64,000 nt of DNA, from the NCBI GenBank assembly GCA_001516055.1, contig LOEZ01000067.1:29125-93124 (forward strand), given 5' to 3'. Below, one piece after another: positions 8,991 to 19,236 of this stretch. Made by a program: the position numbers and the translations under genes. This stretch comes from Gracilibacter sp. BRH_c7a. GTDB taxonomy: Bacteria; Bacillota; Desulfitobacteriia; Desulfitobacteriales; Syntrophobotulaceae. Every line of letters starts with the position of its first letter. The stretch's first letter is position 1. The notes under the pieces were generated by a model. It was not told the DNA's origin. It worked only from the letters and a program-made list of their open reading frames with translations, and searched no databases.

Positions 8991-9091
8991 TTTCTCTTTT
9001 CCCCTTTCATTACTTCTGTCTAATCGCTCTGGACAGTAGCTCAAATATGTATTCGAAAGTGATGGAATACCGCTTGTCCATAGCCAAAATA

Positions 9092-9120
9092 ATTATACTT
9101 TAATTGAGTAAATTAGTAAA
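9092..9120 (-). promoter_or_regulatory. Probable sigma-A promoter of the amino-acid ABC operon
   Basis: Read on the minus strand, TTTACT (9120-9115) and TATAAT (9097-9092) are separated by 17 bases. The -10 is perfect and the -35 matches 4 of 6. This leaves an approximately 95-base leader before ATG 8990, in which I recognise no riboswitch. Confidence 0.55.
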
Positions 9121-9155
9121 CTAGTAGTAATTACATAATTAATGAACATGAATTA

Positions 9156-9202
9156 AACAGGGTTAGGTCTCGAAACGATCTCGAGGCTTAACCCTGTTTT
9201 TG
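9156..9202. terminator. Terminator downstream of the 9247-10113 lipoprotein gene
   Basis: The inverted repeat CAGGGTTA (9158-9165) and TAACCCTG (9189-9196) is extended inward by CTCGA/TCGAG. There is GTTTTT on the plus side and a weaker TTTAATT on the minus side. It ends the minus-strand lipoprotein gene and could also stop plus-strand transcription. Confidence 0.7.
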
Positions 9203-9246
9203 CCATAAAGCAGGTACTTGGATCTCAGAAACTAAGACGTACAGAC

Positions 9247-10113
9247 TTAATTCATCGGAATCTCCTTCGCATTCTTAGCTTCTTCCGGTATAGTGAAATC
9301 CTGTGCTTGATTATGATTATAAACACTATATTCCATGGACATTTCCATGTTGCTGAATACTTCTTTTAGTTCCTCGGGAGAGTCTTGGTCTTCAGCCATT
9401 GCACTGCCAAGGTTTCTCATATTATCTGTAAGATCCATATAACACTTGACAGTTTCCAGGGTGTTCTTATCTATCCATACCGTATACTTCATATCTCCGA
9501 TCTTAGAGAAGATATCTTTACTGAACATTTCACTGTTAAGCCCTAAACTTTCGTCAGTCATATCTTCCAAGACTTGATTGAAGATTTCACCGGAAGCTAG
9601 GAGGTCGATTTTATAGGTGTCCCTTTCTCCGACCTTTTCTTCACCGACAATCTCAGCTTGGACAAGATTATTCATAAAGAGTTCCATATTTTCCCGAGGG
9701 TCCATCTGCATCATTTGAGACATGGCTGGATCATCTATGACTGTCTTGTACCATTGTCCATCAAGTTGTTGATAAATAGTAACTATCTGGCCTTCTTCCA
9801 CCATGTATTGCGTTATCTGCATAGTCTGATCCATTCCAGGAATCATAGTATCCATGACCATTTTCATTTTGATAGGATTTTGAAAAACTGTTGCTTGACC
9901 GTCAATAGAGATATCCACAGTTTCTGAACTTACGGACATCTTCATGTCCATGCTTAAGTCCATATCATAACTATCGATTCCATACCATTTCTCGAAAGAT
10001 TCCTCTGCAATCTGCTGAGCAGTCTTGTCATCGATTACTTCATTAGGATTGGAACATCCCGTCAGAATGACGAACAAGGAAAGAACAAGTACCAATAATA
10101 GGTTTCTTTTCAT
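9247..10113 (-). CDS. DUF6612-like lipoprotein
   Basis: Start set at ATG 10113 (MKRNLLLVL) behind AAGGAG, 288 residues. The signal peptide ends in VILTGC with lipid-modified Cys 20. The mature protein is rich in Met, Asp and beta strands (YDMDLSMDMKMSVSS, then MKMVMDTMIPG and MKYTVWIDKNTLETVKCYMDL), a pattern found in DUF6612 and LolA/LppX-like lipoproteins of Firmicutes. Such proteins may bind hydrophobic ligands, but no function is established. It appears to be a single-gene unit with its own terminator. Confidence 0.75.
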   Translation of the reverse strand: MKRNLLLVLVLSLFVILTGCSNPNEVIDDKTAQQIAEESFEKWYGIDSYDMDLSMDMKMSVSSETVDISIDGQATVFQNPIKMKMVMDTMIPGMDQTMQITQYMVEEGQIVTIYQQLDGQWYKTVIDDPAMSQMMQMDPRENMELFMNNLVQAEIVGEEKVGERDTYKIDLLASGEIFNQVLEDMTDESLGLNSEMFSKDIFSKIGDMKYTVWIDKNTLETVKCYMDLTDNMRNLGSAMAEDQDSPEELKEVFSNMEMSMEYSVYNHNQAQDFTIPEEAKNAKEIPMN

Positions 10114-10286
10114 AAGAATACGCTCCTTAGTATTTATTTTCACTTTTAAGTTCATTTTTTGTATTCACCATTAAATTATAGCACTTTATATAATCTTAGA
10201 ACACAGAGAATTGTTGGCAGACTCGAAAATGAATAATTACTTCTAGTTATGGAAAAATAATTTAGCTGAAATGTTTACAGGGGGTA

Positions 10287-13200
10287 TTGAAGTTTGTGGT
10301 TGAAAAAATGCTAGAAGAAAAACCGTTATATTTTTTTGGAATCGATGTCGGTTCGACAACCGTAAAGATAGCAGTCTTGGATGAAAAGGATAATTTAATC
10401 TTCTCTAGGTATAAAAGACACTATTCTGATATATGGAAAACACTCCAAGAGCTTATTCAGGAAGTTCATCAAGAATTACCTAATCCTAGAATAAAGATAA
10501 CAGTTACAGGTTCAGGCGGAATGTCCATATCGGAACAGCTTGACATCACATTTGTTCAAGAGGTAATCGCAGGGAGCAAAGCTATCGATAGATTTTTGCC
10601 CGGGACGGATGTAGTTATTGAACTCGGGGGAGAAGATGCCAAAATCACTTTTTACAATAATGGTGTAGATCAGAGGATGAACGGAATTTGTGCTGGTGGA
10701 ACAGGGGCCTTCATAGATCAGATGGCAATTCTCCTAAAGACTGATGCTGAGGGACTCAATAGGCTAGCCCAAGATCATCGAGTAATCTATCCAATAGCAG
10801 CAAGATGTGGAGTATTTGCCAAAACAGATATTCAACCTCTTCTTAATGAGGGAGCACGTAAAGAGGATATTGCAGTCTCGATTTTTCAAGCCGTAGTCAA
10901 TCAGACTATCGCCGGCTTAGCCTGTGGCCGAAGAATTCACGGCAAAGTAGTACTTCTAGGAGGGCCTGTCTACTTTTTGCCTCAGCTAAGGCTAAGATTC
11001 AAAGAAACTTTAAATCTAGAAGATGAGAATATTATAGTGCCGGATAACTCTCAGATTTATGTTGCTGTAGGTGCTGCTCTAGCTTCTAAGAAAGAGGAAG
11101 AGGTTACCTTGGATAATCTAAAAAGCAAGTTCAATTTAGATAGAAAGAGTCTCTTATATGAGACTGGCAAACTAGAGCCGCTTTTTGCGGATAATATTGA
11201 GTATAAAAGGTTTGTTCAGCGTCATGATCGTAATAAAGTTAAAAGAAAGGAACTTAATAGTTTTCAAGGAAAAGCCTTCCTAGGGATGGATGTCGGTTCA
11301 ACTACCACTAAAATAGCCCTAATCGATGGTCGGGGAAACTTACTCTATTACGACTATGGAAATAATGGAGGAAATCCTTTAGAGTCAGCCGTAAATATGT
11401 TAAAAAAATTGTATAAGAGCCTTACCCCCGAACTAGAAATAGCTCATTGTGCAGTCACCGGATATGGGGAAAACCTGGTTAAGAATGCTCTCTGCTTTGA
11501 TATTGGGGAAGTAGAGACAATCGCTCATTATACAGCAGCTGAGTATTTTCTCCCGGGAGTTAACTTCATCCTAGATATCGGTGGGCAAGATATGAAGTCA
11601 CTGAAAATACAGGATGGTCTTATCGAGAACATTATGCTTAATGAAGCCTGTTCCTCGGGATGCGGCTCTTTTATAGAGACCTTTGCCCAATCACTAGAAA
11701 TGGATATCCAAGATTTTGCCCGCCAGGGATTACTTGCCCAAGCCCCGGCAGATCTGGGTTCAAGGTGTACAGTTTTCATGAATTCCAGGGTAAAACAAGC
11801 TCAGAAAGAAGGGGTATCTGTTGGTGAGATCTCTGCCGGGTTATCATATTCTGTTATTAAGAATGCTCTTTATAAAGTGATAAAGATAAAAGGGTCGGAA
11901 GACTTAGGTGAAAAGATTATTGTTCAGGGAGGAACCTTCCTTAATGATTCCATCGTAAGAAGCTTGGAACTTATTACGGGAAGAGAAGTAGTCCGACCGG
12001 ATATTGCAGGAATAATGGGAGCTTTTGGAGCAGCACTATTGGCGAGTAGAGCTTGGAGGGAAGGAGTTGCCAGCTCGCTGATAGGAGTAGATAAGATACA
12101 AGATTTTACCGTAGAATCGCGTATTATAAGATGTAATAAGTGTACGAATAATTGTCTGCTCACAGTGAATACATTTACCGATGGGCGTAAACTTATCACA
12201 GGCAACCGTTGTGAGAAAGGTGCCGGCTTGGAAAAGTCCGAAGAAATCCCTAATCTATATGAATATAAGACCAAAAGGTTATTTTCCTATACACCACTTC
12301 AGAGGGATAAGGCTATAAGAGGAACGATAGGAATTCCCCGTGTTTTAAATATGTATGAAAACTATCCTTTTTGGTTTACTTTTTTTACCCGCTTAGGGTT
12401 TAGGGTAGAAATTTCACCGGAATCTAATAAGAAATTATTCGAAACAGGGATGGATACCATTTCCTCAGATACTGCCTGTTATCCAGCCAAAATTGTTCAT
12501 GGTCACATCGTTTCCCTGGTTAATCAAGGGGTTAAACTAATCTTTTATCCCTGTGTACCAAAAGAACGCCAGGAAATGAAAAAGGCCGATAATTGCTTTA
12601 ACTGTCCAATCGTAATTGGCTATGCTGAAGTGATCCGGGCTAACATGGATATTCTCAAACAAAATAATGTTAGATTTCTCAATCCCTTTTTGCCTTATCA
12701 TAACAAAAAGAGATTAACAAAAAGGCTGTTCGAGGAATTAAGAGAATTCGGGGTGAGTCTAGAGGAAACTGCCAAGGCTGTTGAGGCTGCTTGGGAGGAA
12801 GATCTAAAGAGCAAACGAGATATCAGAAAAAAAGGGGAAGAAATACTTGCCTGGCTTCAGGAAAACGGAAAACGAGGGATTGTTCTATCGGGAAGACCTT
12901 ATCATCTTGATTTGGAAGTAAATCATGGTATCCCTAATATCATTACGTCTTTAGGAATGGCTGTTCTAACCGAAGATTCTGTAGCGCACCTTGGAAAAGT
13001 CAAGAGACCGTTAAGGGTTCTCGATCAATGGATGTACCACTCCCGCCTGTATGAAGCAACTGACTTTGTATCTCAGCAAGACAATTTAGAATTAGTTCAA
13101 TTAGTCTCTTTCGGTTGTGGCCCTGATTCCATAGCTGCGGAACAAGCTGAAGAAATTCTTCATAGAACAGGTAAGATATATACCATGATTAAGATAGATG

Positions 13201-14531
13201 AAGTAAGTAATCTGGGGGCAGTAAGGATAAGGCTCAGATCTCTTAAGGCTGCTGTGGAAGCCAGACAAGGTCGACAGAATAAGAATAAATCGGATGTTTA
13301 TTCTATCCCGCAAAGACCTGTTTTTACAAAGGAAATGCGGAAAAGTCATACTATCCTTGCCCCTCAGATGGCACCTATACATTTTGAATTCACCCAAGAG
13401 GTTGCTCGCTCCGAAGGATATAACTTTGTGGTTCTGGCGGAGGTAGATAATAAAGATATCGAAGAAGGACTGAAATATGTTAATAACGACTCTTGTTATC
13501 CTTCAATAATTATCATTGGTCAAGTTCTAAGGGCTCTTAAAACAGGTAAATATGATCTGGACAAGACTGCGATAATAATGAGCCAGACCGGAGGACCTTG
13601 TCGTGCCAGCAATTACTTAAGCCTTCTTAAGAAAGCACTTCATTCTAACGGCTTTGGACATATTCCGATCATATCTCTGAATGTGGCTGGTTTGGAGAAA
13701 AATCCCGGTTTCAAGATTACTATGCCCATGTTCACAAAAGCTGTAATGGGTATGGTTTACGGAGACATTCTCATGAATGTTGTTCATAGAGTCAGGCCAT
13801 ATGAACTTATTCCAGGAACAACCAACAAGCTCCTAAAGAAATGGATTGAAATATGTAAGGTAAATGTACGTACCGGTGAACGCAGGGTATTCAGAGAAAA
13901 CCTTAAAAGTATAGTTCAAGATTTTGATAATATTAAAATCAAAAAAAATGAAAGAAGACCCCGTGTAGGTCTTGTTGGAGAGATACTGGTAAAATTTCAT
14001 CCAGCAGCGAATAATAATATGGTTGATTTTATAGAAAAATCCGGTGCAGAAATGGTAGTTCCGGGGCTTTCGGAATTCTTCCTCTACTGTGCTAGCAGTC
14101 GTACTTATGAGCAAAAATATCTTGCAGGAAGTAATTTAAAAAAGATACTCGGAAACTTCTTCATCAAGTATGTGGAAAGCTATCGGGAAGATATGCGAAA
14201 TGCTCTCCGAGAGAGCAGTAGGTTCACAGTTCCACATACCATTGCTGAAATGGCCGAAAGTATCAATGCTATACTCTCCTTAGGTAATCAGACAGGAGAG
14301 GGTTGGCTGCTCACGGCTGAGATGGTAGCTCTTATCGAGGAAGGAGCCCATAACATCATCTGCATGCAGCCCTTCGCTTGTTTACCTAATCATATAACAG
14401 GTAAAGGGATGATAAAAACCTTAAAGGAGTTATACCCTCAAACGAATATAGTGGCCATTGACTATGACCCAGGAGCCAGCGAAGTTAATCAGATTAACAG
14501 AATTAAACTTATGTTGGAAAAAGCCCGCTAA
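10287..14531 (+). CDS. Large 2-hydroxyacyl-CoA dehydratase activase-type fusion protein
   Basis: A 1414-residue protein. Two BadF/BadG/BcrA/BcrD-type ATPase domains lie in tandem, each starting with GxDVGSTTxKIA (about residues 19 and 332). The first has [16 protein letters not shown] and [13 protein letters not shown], holding Cys residues that in HgdC-type activases bind a [4Fe-4S] cluster at a dimer interface; the second has [13 protein letters not shown] and [14 protein letters not shown]. Next come a cysteine cluster (RCNKCTNNC, about 614-622) and DUF2229/HgdB-like segments with several cysteines ([18 protein letters not shown]). This matches the roughly 1400-residue 'acyl-CoA dehydratase activase' family, which is widespread in anaerobes and mostly uncharacterised. 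No HgdAB dehydratase adjoins it. The start is uncertain: AGGGGGT lies 2 bases before TTG 10287 and 11 before GTG 10296; ATG 10308 is another choice. Confidence 0.88.
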   Translation: MKFVVEKMLEEKPLYFFGIDVGSTTVKIAVLDEKDNLIFSRYKRHYSDIWKTLQELIQEVHQELPNPRIKITVTGSGGMSISEQLDITFVQEVIAGSKAIDRFLPGTDVVIELGGEDAKITFYNNGVDQRMNGICAGGTGAFIDQMAILLKTDAEGLNRLAQDHRVIYPIAARCGVFAKTDIQPLLNEGARKEDIAVSIFQAVVNQTIAGLACGRRIHGKVVLLGGPVYFLPQLRLRFKETLNLEDENIIVPDNSQIYVAVGAALASKKEEEVTLDNLKSKFNLDRKSLLYETGKLEPLFADNIEYKRFVQRHDRNKVKRKELNSFQGKAFLGMDVGSTTTKIALIDGRGNLLYYDYGNNGGNPLESAVNMLKKLYKSLTPELEIAHCAVTGYGENLVKNALCFDIGEVETIAHYTAAEYFLPGVNFILDIGGQDMKSLKIQDGLIENIMLNEACSSGCGSFIETFAQSLEMDIQDFARQGLLAQAPADLGSRCTVFMNSRVKQAQKEGVSVGEISAGLSYSVIKNALYKVIKIKGSEDLGEKIIVQGGTFLNDSIVRSLELITGREVVRPDIAGIMGAFGAALLASRAWREGVASSLIGVDKIQDFTVESRIIRCNKCTNNCLLTVNTFTDGRKLITGNRCEKGAGLEKSEEIPNLYEYKTKRLFSYTPLQRDKAIRGTIGIPRVLNMYENYPFWFTFFTRLGFRVEISPESNKKLFETGMDTISSDTACYPAKIVHGHIVSLVNQGVKLIFYPCVPKERQEMKKADNCFNCPIVIGYAEVIRANMDILKQNNVRFLNPFLPYHNKKRLTKRLFEELREFGVSLEETAKAVEAAWEEDLKSKRDIRKKGEEILAWLQENGKRGIVLSGRPYHLDLEVNHGIPNIITSLGMAVLTEDSVAHLGKVKRPLRVLDQWMYHSRLYEATDFVSQQDNLELVQLVSFGCGPDSIAAEQAEEILHRTGKIYTMIKIDEVSNLGAVRIRLRSLKAAVEARQGRQNKNKSDVYSIPQRPVFTKEMRKSHTILAPQMAPIHFEFTQEVARSEGYNFVVLAEVDNKDIEEGLKYVNNDSCYPSIIIIGQVLRALKTGKYDLDKTAIIMSQTGGPCRASNYLSLLKKALHSNGFGHIPIISLNVAGLEKNPGFKITMPMFTKAVMGMVYGDILMNVVHRVRPYELIPGTTNKLLKKWIEICKVNVRTGERRVFRENLKSIVQDFDNIKIKKNERRPRVGLVGEILVKFHPAANNNMVDFIEKSGAEMVVPGLSEFFLYCASSRTYEQKYLAGSNLKKILGNFFIKYVESYREDMRNALRESSRFTVPHTIAEMAESINAILSLGNQTGEGWLLTAEMVALIEEGAHNIICMQPFACLPNHITGKGMIKTLKELYPQTNIVAIDYDPGASEVNQINRIKLMLEKAR

Positions 14532-14547
14532 AATTAATTATGTTAAC

Positions 14548-15300
14548 TTAAAACAACTTCAGCTCAACCGGACAATGATCTGATCCCAGCACCGAAGAAT
14601 GGATATCCGCAGAAACAAGGTTATGCTTTAATCTATCTGAAACACAAAAATAGTCTATTCTCCAGCCTGCGTTCCTCACTCGTGCGTTGAAACGATAAGA
14701 CCAATAGGTGTAGGACTCAGGCTGAGTGGGATAGAAGTAGCGATAGGTATCAGTAAAACCAGATTCTAGTAATAGAGAAAACTTAGATCGTTCTTCATCT
14801 GTGAATCCGGCGCTGCGACGGTTACTCTGGGGGTTTTTTAGATCAATCTCTTGATGAGCAACATTCAAATCGCCGCACAAAATTACCGGTTTCTCTTGAT
14901 TCAATCTATTAATATAATTACGGAAATCATCCTCCCAGGACATCCTGTAGTCCAGCCTTGCTAGCTCTGGTTGAGAATTTGGAGTATACACGTTGACCAG
15001 GAAGAAATCTTCGAATTCTAATGTGATTACCCTACCTTCCTTATCGTGGTGGGGAATTCCTAACCCGTAAGTATAATTATGAGGTTTTTTCTTGGTAAAA
15101 ATAGCCGTCCCGGAGTAGCCTTTTTTCTCAGCATAATTAAAAAACTGTTCGTATCCAGCTAAAGATAGTTCCAACTGTTCTGGTGAGAGTTTAATCTCCT
15201 GGATACAAAAAATATCGGCATCAATCTCATTGAAATAATCCAAGAATCCTTTAGTAAGACAAGCTCGGAGACCATTAACATTCCACGATATTAATTTCAC
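14548..15300 (-). CDS. xth: Exodeoxyribonuclease III
   Basis: A 250-residue Mg2+-dependent endonuclease/exonuclease/phosphatase-fold enzyme for AP-site cleavage and 3' end repair. Visible motifs are ISWNVNGLRA (4-13), FCIQEIKL with the metal-binding Glu, GDLNVAHQEIDL, a GWRIDYF segment near the C-terminus and the final GSDHCPVEL with the catalytic Asp-His. The length is typical for ExoA/XthA. GTG 15300 is preceded by GAGGAGGAT. It converges on the activase gene with only 16 bases between the stops. Confidence 0.95.
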   Translation of the reverse strand: MKLISWNVNGLRACLTKGFLDYFNEIDADIFCIQEIKLSPEQLELSLAGYEQFFNYAEKKGYSGTAIFTKKKPHNYTYGLGIPHHDKEGRVITLEFEDFFLVNVYTPNSQPELARLDYRMSWEDDFRNYINRLNQEKPVILCGDLNVAHQEIDLKNPQSNRRSAGFTDEERSKFSLLLESGFTDTYRYFYPTQPESYTYWSYRFNARVRNAGWRIDYFCVSDRLKHNLVSADIHSSVLGSDHCPVELKLF

Positions 15301-15434
15301 AATAATCCTCCTCTCGTAATGAAAAGTAGCATGATTATTTCTGTTGTGATTATCGTACTTTCAAATAATCACTTTCACCTCTTATGAAAAAGAAGATTTA
15401 ATGATTAGTGTATTACTATATAATTACAGAATAA

Positions 15435-16622
15435 CTACCGAAGTTTAACCCCGCATTTAGCACAATATACAACGTTTAGCCTAATCTTGGTCCCGCAGGT
15501 AGGGCAAAAATTCAATTCGGTACTTGATTCCATATTCTCTTTCTCAGAATATCGAGGAGATGAATGATAGTATCCAGGGGGACTATCTTCTGCTCTCGGT
15601 TTATAATCAGGTGCAAAAGTATGTTCCTCCATGTTGCTATGATAGAGTGAATCGTCAAAGGCAGAATCATCATACGCAGAGTTGTCATGCTCTGAATTAT
15701 AAGATTCATTTGTTTCTGAAGTACTGTTTAATAATACTTCTTCCTCCCAGGTTCTAGCCGTACCAATCTCAGAATCTAATAAAGCTAACTTCTGTTCTTC
15801 GTTTATCAAAGTTATTGTCCAAATAATAATAATCATGGTAGAAAAAGGTGTAGCAAGAAAAGAAATCATTCCCCCGATAGATTGGGACATCTCCTGAAAT
15901 ATTACGATTGTAATATTCAACAAAAACATTGCGATGACAGCTCCCCAGAGATCACGCATGTTTCGACGGAAAAATCCCCAACTATTAACCAAAGCTTTGC
16001 CCAAAGATAGATCTCTGTGAGCCAAAACATAGAAACCACCAGCAACTATCCAGGGGATAATAAATATTGAAAACAGAACCAGGCATACTAAATAAATAAC
16101 AATAAAAGCCAGAGAAAGATTTTCAGAAAAGATACTTAGAACTGCAATTAGAAAGATACCAATACTTATCGTTAATAAAAATAAAAATAGCAAGAAAGAA
16201 TGCCATCCTATCATCCTGGAGACCCCTGTAAATCTAAAATCTCTAAAAAAGGCTTTTCCTTTAAGTCCTTTATTAGTTAAATGAAATGTTCCTGTGAATA
16301 TGAGGGAAGTCTCTAATAGTCCAAATATAAGCAATAGAGTGAAAGAGAAGATGAAAGCAGGAAGATATTCTAAGAATAAATCAGATTCAAGAATATTTGA
16401 GGAAGAACTTGGTATAGCTTCTGAAGCCTGAGTAAATGCGGAGAACTGATATTGATCAAGATAGTTAAAATACTGAATGAAGTCTTTGCCTAAGGGCAAA
16501 AGGTAAAATATATAAACCAAACTGCTAAATAGTATTAAAAATAATAGATACCAAAGATAAAGAGGTAAGGCTATACTCTTAAAAGTATTTATGGTAAGTT
16601 TTAAGCGTTCGCTCCAGGTCAT
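15435..16622 (-). CDS. Polytopic membrane protein with C-terminal zinc ribbon, function unknown
   Basis: A 395-residue protein starting at ATG 16622 behind AGGGAGGAT. About six membrane helices fill residues 15-280. A low-complexity acidic linker follows (SETNESYNSEHDNSAYDDSAFDD), then a zinc ribbon at the C-terminus (FCPTCGTKIRLNVVYCAKCG). Such tethered zinc ribbons are common in Firmicutes membrane proteins of unknown role. The membrane part recalls DUF975/glycerophosphodiesterase-type membrane domains, but I cannot assign it firmly. Confidence 0.7.
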   Translation of the reverse strand: MTWSERLKLTINTFKSIALPLYLWYLLFLILFSSLVYIFYLLPLGKDFIQYFNYLDQYQFSAFTQASEAIPSSSSNILESDLFLEYLPAFIFSFTLLLIFGLLETSLIFTGTFHLTNKGLKGKAFFRDFRFTGVSRMIGWHSFLLFLFLLTISIGIFLIAVLSIFSENLSLAFIVIYLVCLVLFSIFIIPWIVAGGFYVLAHRDLSLGKALVNSWGFFRRNMRDLWGAVIAMFLLNITIVIFQEMSQSIGGMISFLATPFSTMIIIIWTITLINEEQKLALLDSEIGTARTWEEEVLLNSTSETNESYNSEHDNSAYDDSAFDDSLYHSNMEEHTFAPDYKPRAEDSPPGYYHSSPRYSEKENMESSTELNFCPTCGTKIRLNVVYCAKCGVKLR

Positions 16623-16755
16623 AGTGGTTATATCCTCCCTTGAAAAAGACTCTGCTTGATTTCATACTTAGATTATTATAATCTATTTCTAGAGGTAATA
16701 CATATACTTATTGGGTATAATTAACCAAATTCAGCGATTTCTGTCGGCCTAACTC

Positions 16756-16785
16756 GTTGAATATTTATGCATAAGATAGTATAAT
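16756..16785 (+). promoter_or_regulatory. Promoter with overlapping ARG box upstream of argF
   Basis: TTGAAT (16757-16762) and TATAAT (16780-16785) are separated by exactly 17 bases, a near-ideal sigma-A promoter. The -35 lies inside gtTGAATatttATgCAta (16756-16773), which matches the ArgR operator pattern TGAAT-N4-ATTCA with one mismatch. Arginine-bound ArgR/AhrC there would block polymerase, so the arginine genes are probably repressed by arginine. Confidence 0.72.
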
Positions 16786-16853
16786 AATACAGAAACACTG
16801 ATACTAAGGCTTGTGTAAGTAAGCTGAAAATAGATATTAGGAAGGAGAAAGCA

Positions 16854-17798
16854 ATGATTCAGCTTGATAAAGAAAAGTTTAGAGGGAAAGATTTTATTTC
16901 ACTGAATGATTTTTCAGCCGATGAGATAAATCATATGATTGATGTGGCTCTAACTCTTAAGTCTGAGAAAAAAGCAGGTATCCCTCATCCACTATTGCCG
17001 GGAAAAACATTAGCTATGATTTTTACCAAATCATCTACCAGAACCAGAGTATCTTTCGAGGTGGGAATCTACCAACTCGGGGGGACAGGGCTATTTTTAA
17101 GCAGCAGAGACATCCAAATCGGTCGTGGAGAACCGATTCAGGATACATCCCGAGTGTTATCAAGGATGGTTGATGGCATAATGATTAGAACATTCAGCCA
17201 CCAAGAAGTTTTGGATCTTGCTCGATACTCATCAATTCCAGTTATAAACGGTTTAAGCGATTACCTTCATCCTACGCAGGTTCTAGCTGACCTGATGACT
17301 ATCCAAGAGTATAAAGGTAAGGTCAAGGGCCTTAAACTTACTTATATAGGAGACGGCAATAATGTTGCTAATTCTTTACTTATTGGCGGAAGCAAGATGG
17401 GCATGCAGGTCGTGATTGCTTCCCCCAGCGGCTATCAGCCTGTTCCAGAAATAATGAAAATAGCCGAGCAGAATGCAGCTGAAAGCGGAGGAAGTGCCAA
17501 GGTAGTGGAAGATCCGCTGACCGCTGCTCAGGATGCTGATATTATTTATACTGATGTTTGGGCCAGTATGGGTCAGGAAGAAGAAAGTCAAATCAGAAAG
17601 AAAGCTTTTGCCGGTTATCAGATTAATGCTGAGATGTTAAGAGTTGCTCACCCTGAGGCTATAGTTATGCATTGTTTGCCCGCTCACCGGGGAGAGGAGA
17701 TTACTGATGAAGTTATGGAAGGACCCCAGTCAGTGGTCTTCGAGGAAGCGGAGAATAGATTACATGCTCACAAGGCTATCATGGCATTGGTGATGTAA
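16854..17798 (+). CDS. argF: Ornithine carbamoyltransferase
   Basis: A 314-residue cytosolic enzyme making citrulline from ornithine and carbamoyl phosphate, step six of arginine synthesis. The carbamoyl-phosphate loop STRTR is at 61-65 and the ornithine-binding HCLP at 273-276, in the typical context MHCLPAHRGEEITDEV. ATG 16854 follows GGAAGGAG. It is the first gene after the ARG-box promoter and lies 50 bases before argG. The biosynthetic setting (argG, argH, no arcA or arcC) argues for the anabolic rather than the catabolic enzyme. Confidence 0.97.
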   Translation: MIQLDKEKFRGKDFISLNDFSADEINHMIDVALTLKSEKKAGIPHPLLPGKTLAMIFTKSSTRTRVSFEVGIYQLGGTGLFLSSRDIQIGRGEPIQDTSRVLSRMVDGIMIRTFSHQEVLDLARYSSIPVINGLSDYLHPTQVLADLMTIQEYKGKVKGLKLTYIGDGNNVANSLLIGGSKMGMQVVIASPSGYQPVPEIMKIAEQNAAESGGSAKVVEDPLTAAQDADIIYTDVWASMGQEEESQIRKKAFAGYQINAEMLRVAHPEAIVMHCLPAHRGEEITDEVMEGPQSVVFEEAENRLHAHKAIMALVM

Positions 17799-17848
17799 GG
17801 TTAGAGGCGTTTTCCCACTAAAAACTATATTAAAAAGGAGAAAAGTAT

Positions 17849-19054
17849 ATGAATAAAGTAATACTGGCGTATTCAGGTGGACTGGATACTTCTATCATTA
17901 TTCCCTGGCTGAAGGAGAACTATGGTTACGAGGTTATCGCAATGGCGGCGGACCTTGGTCAAGGGGAAGAACTAGAACCTCTCAATGAGAAAGCAATTAA
18001 GACTGGAGCATCTAAGATATATATTGAAGACTTACAAGAAGAATTCATAACCGATTTCATCTATCCTACCCTTCAAGCAGGAGCAGTATATGAAGGAAAA
18101 TACTTACTGGGAACTTCCTTTGCTCGTCCTCTCATAGCTAAAAAATTAGTTGAGATAGCCGAAAAGGAAGGGGCCGTTGCAATAGCCCACGGAGCAACAG
18201 GAAAGGGTAATGATCAAGTACGCTTCGAATTAACGGTTAAGGCTTTGAATCCAGATCTGAAGATTATTGCTCCTTGGAGAGAATGGGATATCAAATCTCG
18301 TGATGATGCTATCGACTATGCCAATGAGCGTGGAATTCCTGTTCCTGTGACCAAGGATAGACCTTATAGTATGGACCGGAATCTATGGCATCTAAGTCAT
18401 GAGGGAGGAGACCTTGAAGACCCATGGAATGAACCTCAGGATGATCTCTATTTACTGGGTGTGTCTCCGGAAAGAGCACCCGATCAACCAACTTATCTGC
18501 AACTCGATTTTGAACAGGGCATCCCGATTGCTTTGGACGGTCAAAAGTTGTCCCCAATTAAACTGCTGGAAAAGCTAAATGAACTGGGGGGACAAAACGG
18601 TGTAGGTATTGTCGATATGGTGGAGAACCGTTTAGTAGGAATGAAATCCCGGGGCGTTTATGAAACTCCCGGAGGCACCATTCTTTATACAGCCCATCAA
18701 GCTTTGGAGCTTCTTACTCTTGATCGTTCCACCTTACATTATAAAGAACAGATTGCTCTCAAATATGCAGAGATGGTCTACGACGGTGTTTGGTATTCCC
18801 CTCTTAGAGAAGCATTGGATGGGTTTGTAAAGGTTACTCAAAAAAATGTCACAGGGACGGTCAGAATTAAACTCTATAAAGGAAACTGTACCGCTGCAGG
18901 GGTTAAGTCACCTTATTCCTTATATAATGAAGAATTCGCTACTTTTGGGGAAGATGCTGTCTATAACCAAAAAGATGCCGAAGGTTTCATTAACCTCTTT
19001 GGTCTGCCTTTAAAAGTAAGAGCTATGATGGAGAAGAAGTCAGGACTTAGGTAG
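17849..19054 (+). CDS. argG: Argininosuccinate synthase
   Basis: A 401-residue ATP-dependent ligase joining citrulline and aspartate. The PP-loop AYSGGLDTS is at residues 7-15. Other signatures are [15 protein letters not shown] (ATP/citrulline site) and [15 protein letters not shown]. The length is normal for the family. AAAAAGGAGAAAA precedes ATG 17849. It is co-transcribed with argF. Confidence 0.98.
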   Translation: MNKVILAYSGGLDTSIIIPWLKENYGYEVIAMAADLGQGEELEPLNEKAIKTGASKIYIEDLQEEFITDFIYPTLQAGAVYEGKYLLGTSFARPLIAKKLVEIAEKEGAVAIAHGATGKGNDQVRFELTVKALNPDLKIIAPWREWDIKSRDDAIDYANERGIPVPVTKDRPYSMDRNLWHLSHEGGDLEDPWNEPQDDLYLLGVSPERAPDQPTYLQLDFEQGIPIALDGQKLSPIKLLEKLNELGGQNGVGIVDMVENRLVGMKSRGVYETPGGTILYTAHQALELLTLDRSTLHYKEQIALKYAEMVYDGVWYSPLREALDGFVKVTQKNVTGTVRIKLYKGNCTAAGVKSPYSLYNEEFATFGEDAVYNQKDAEGFINLFGLPLKVRAMMEKKSGLR

Positions 19055-19072
19055 TATAAGGTGATTAAAGGG

Positions 19073-19122
19073 CTGTCTAAAGCGATCGGGAAAACTCTGC
19101 TGAAGCTTTAGACAGTTCTTTA
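19073..19122 (+). terminator. Hairpin between argG and argH
   Basis: CTGTCTAAAGC (19073-19083) pairs with GCTTTAGACAG (19105-19115) and is followed by TTCTTTAT. Either transcription stops after argG or argH is reduced; a TATAAT-like element at 19188-19193 before argH may restart it. Confidence 0.65.
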
Positions 19123-19236
19123 TCACGTTAACCTTTATTCGGCTGAGAAGAAGGACAGATGTAAATATCCGAAGGATTCGAGTATACTATAATAGAGATT
19201 GAAGTTCATACTATATTTATCGAAAGGAGTCTTAAT

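Noticed and set aside
8990..9085. Riboswitch in the amino-acid transporter leader
   Set aside because: I compared the leader with glutamine, glycine, lysine, SAM and T-box patterns from memory and saw no matching core.
11924..12274. Minus-strand open frame inside the activase gene
   Set aside because: Antisense shadow of a well-conserved coding frame, with no ribosome site and a composition unlike a real protein.
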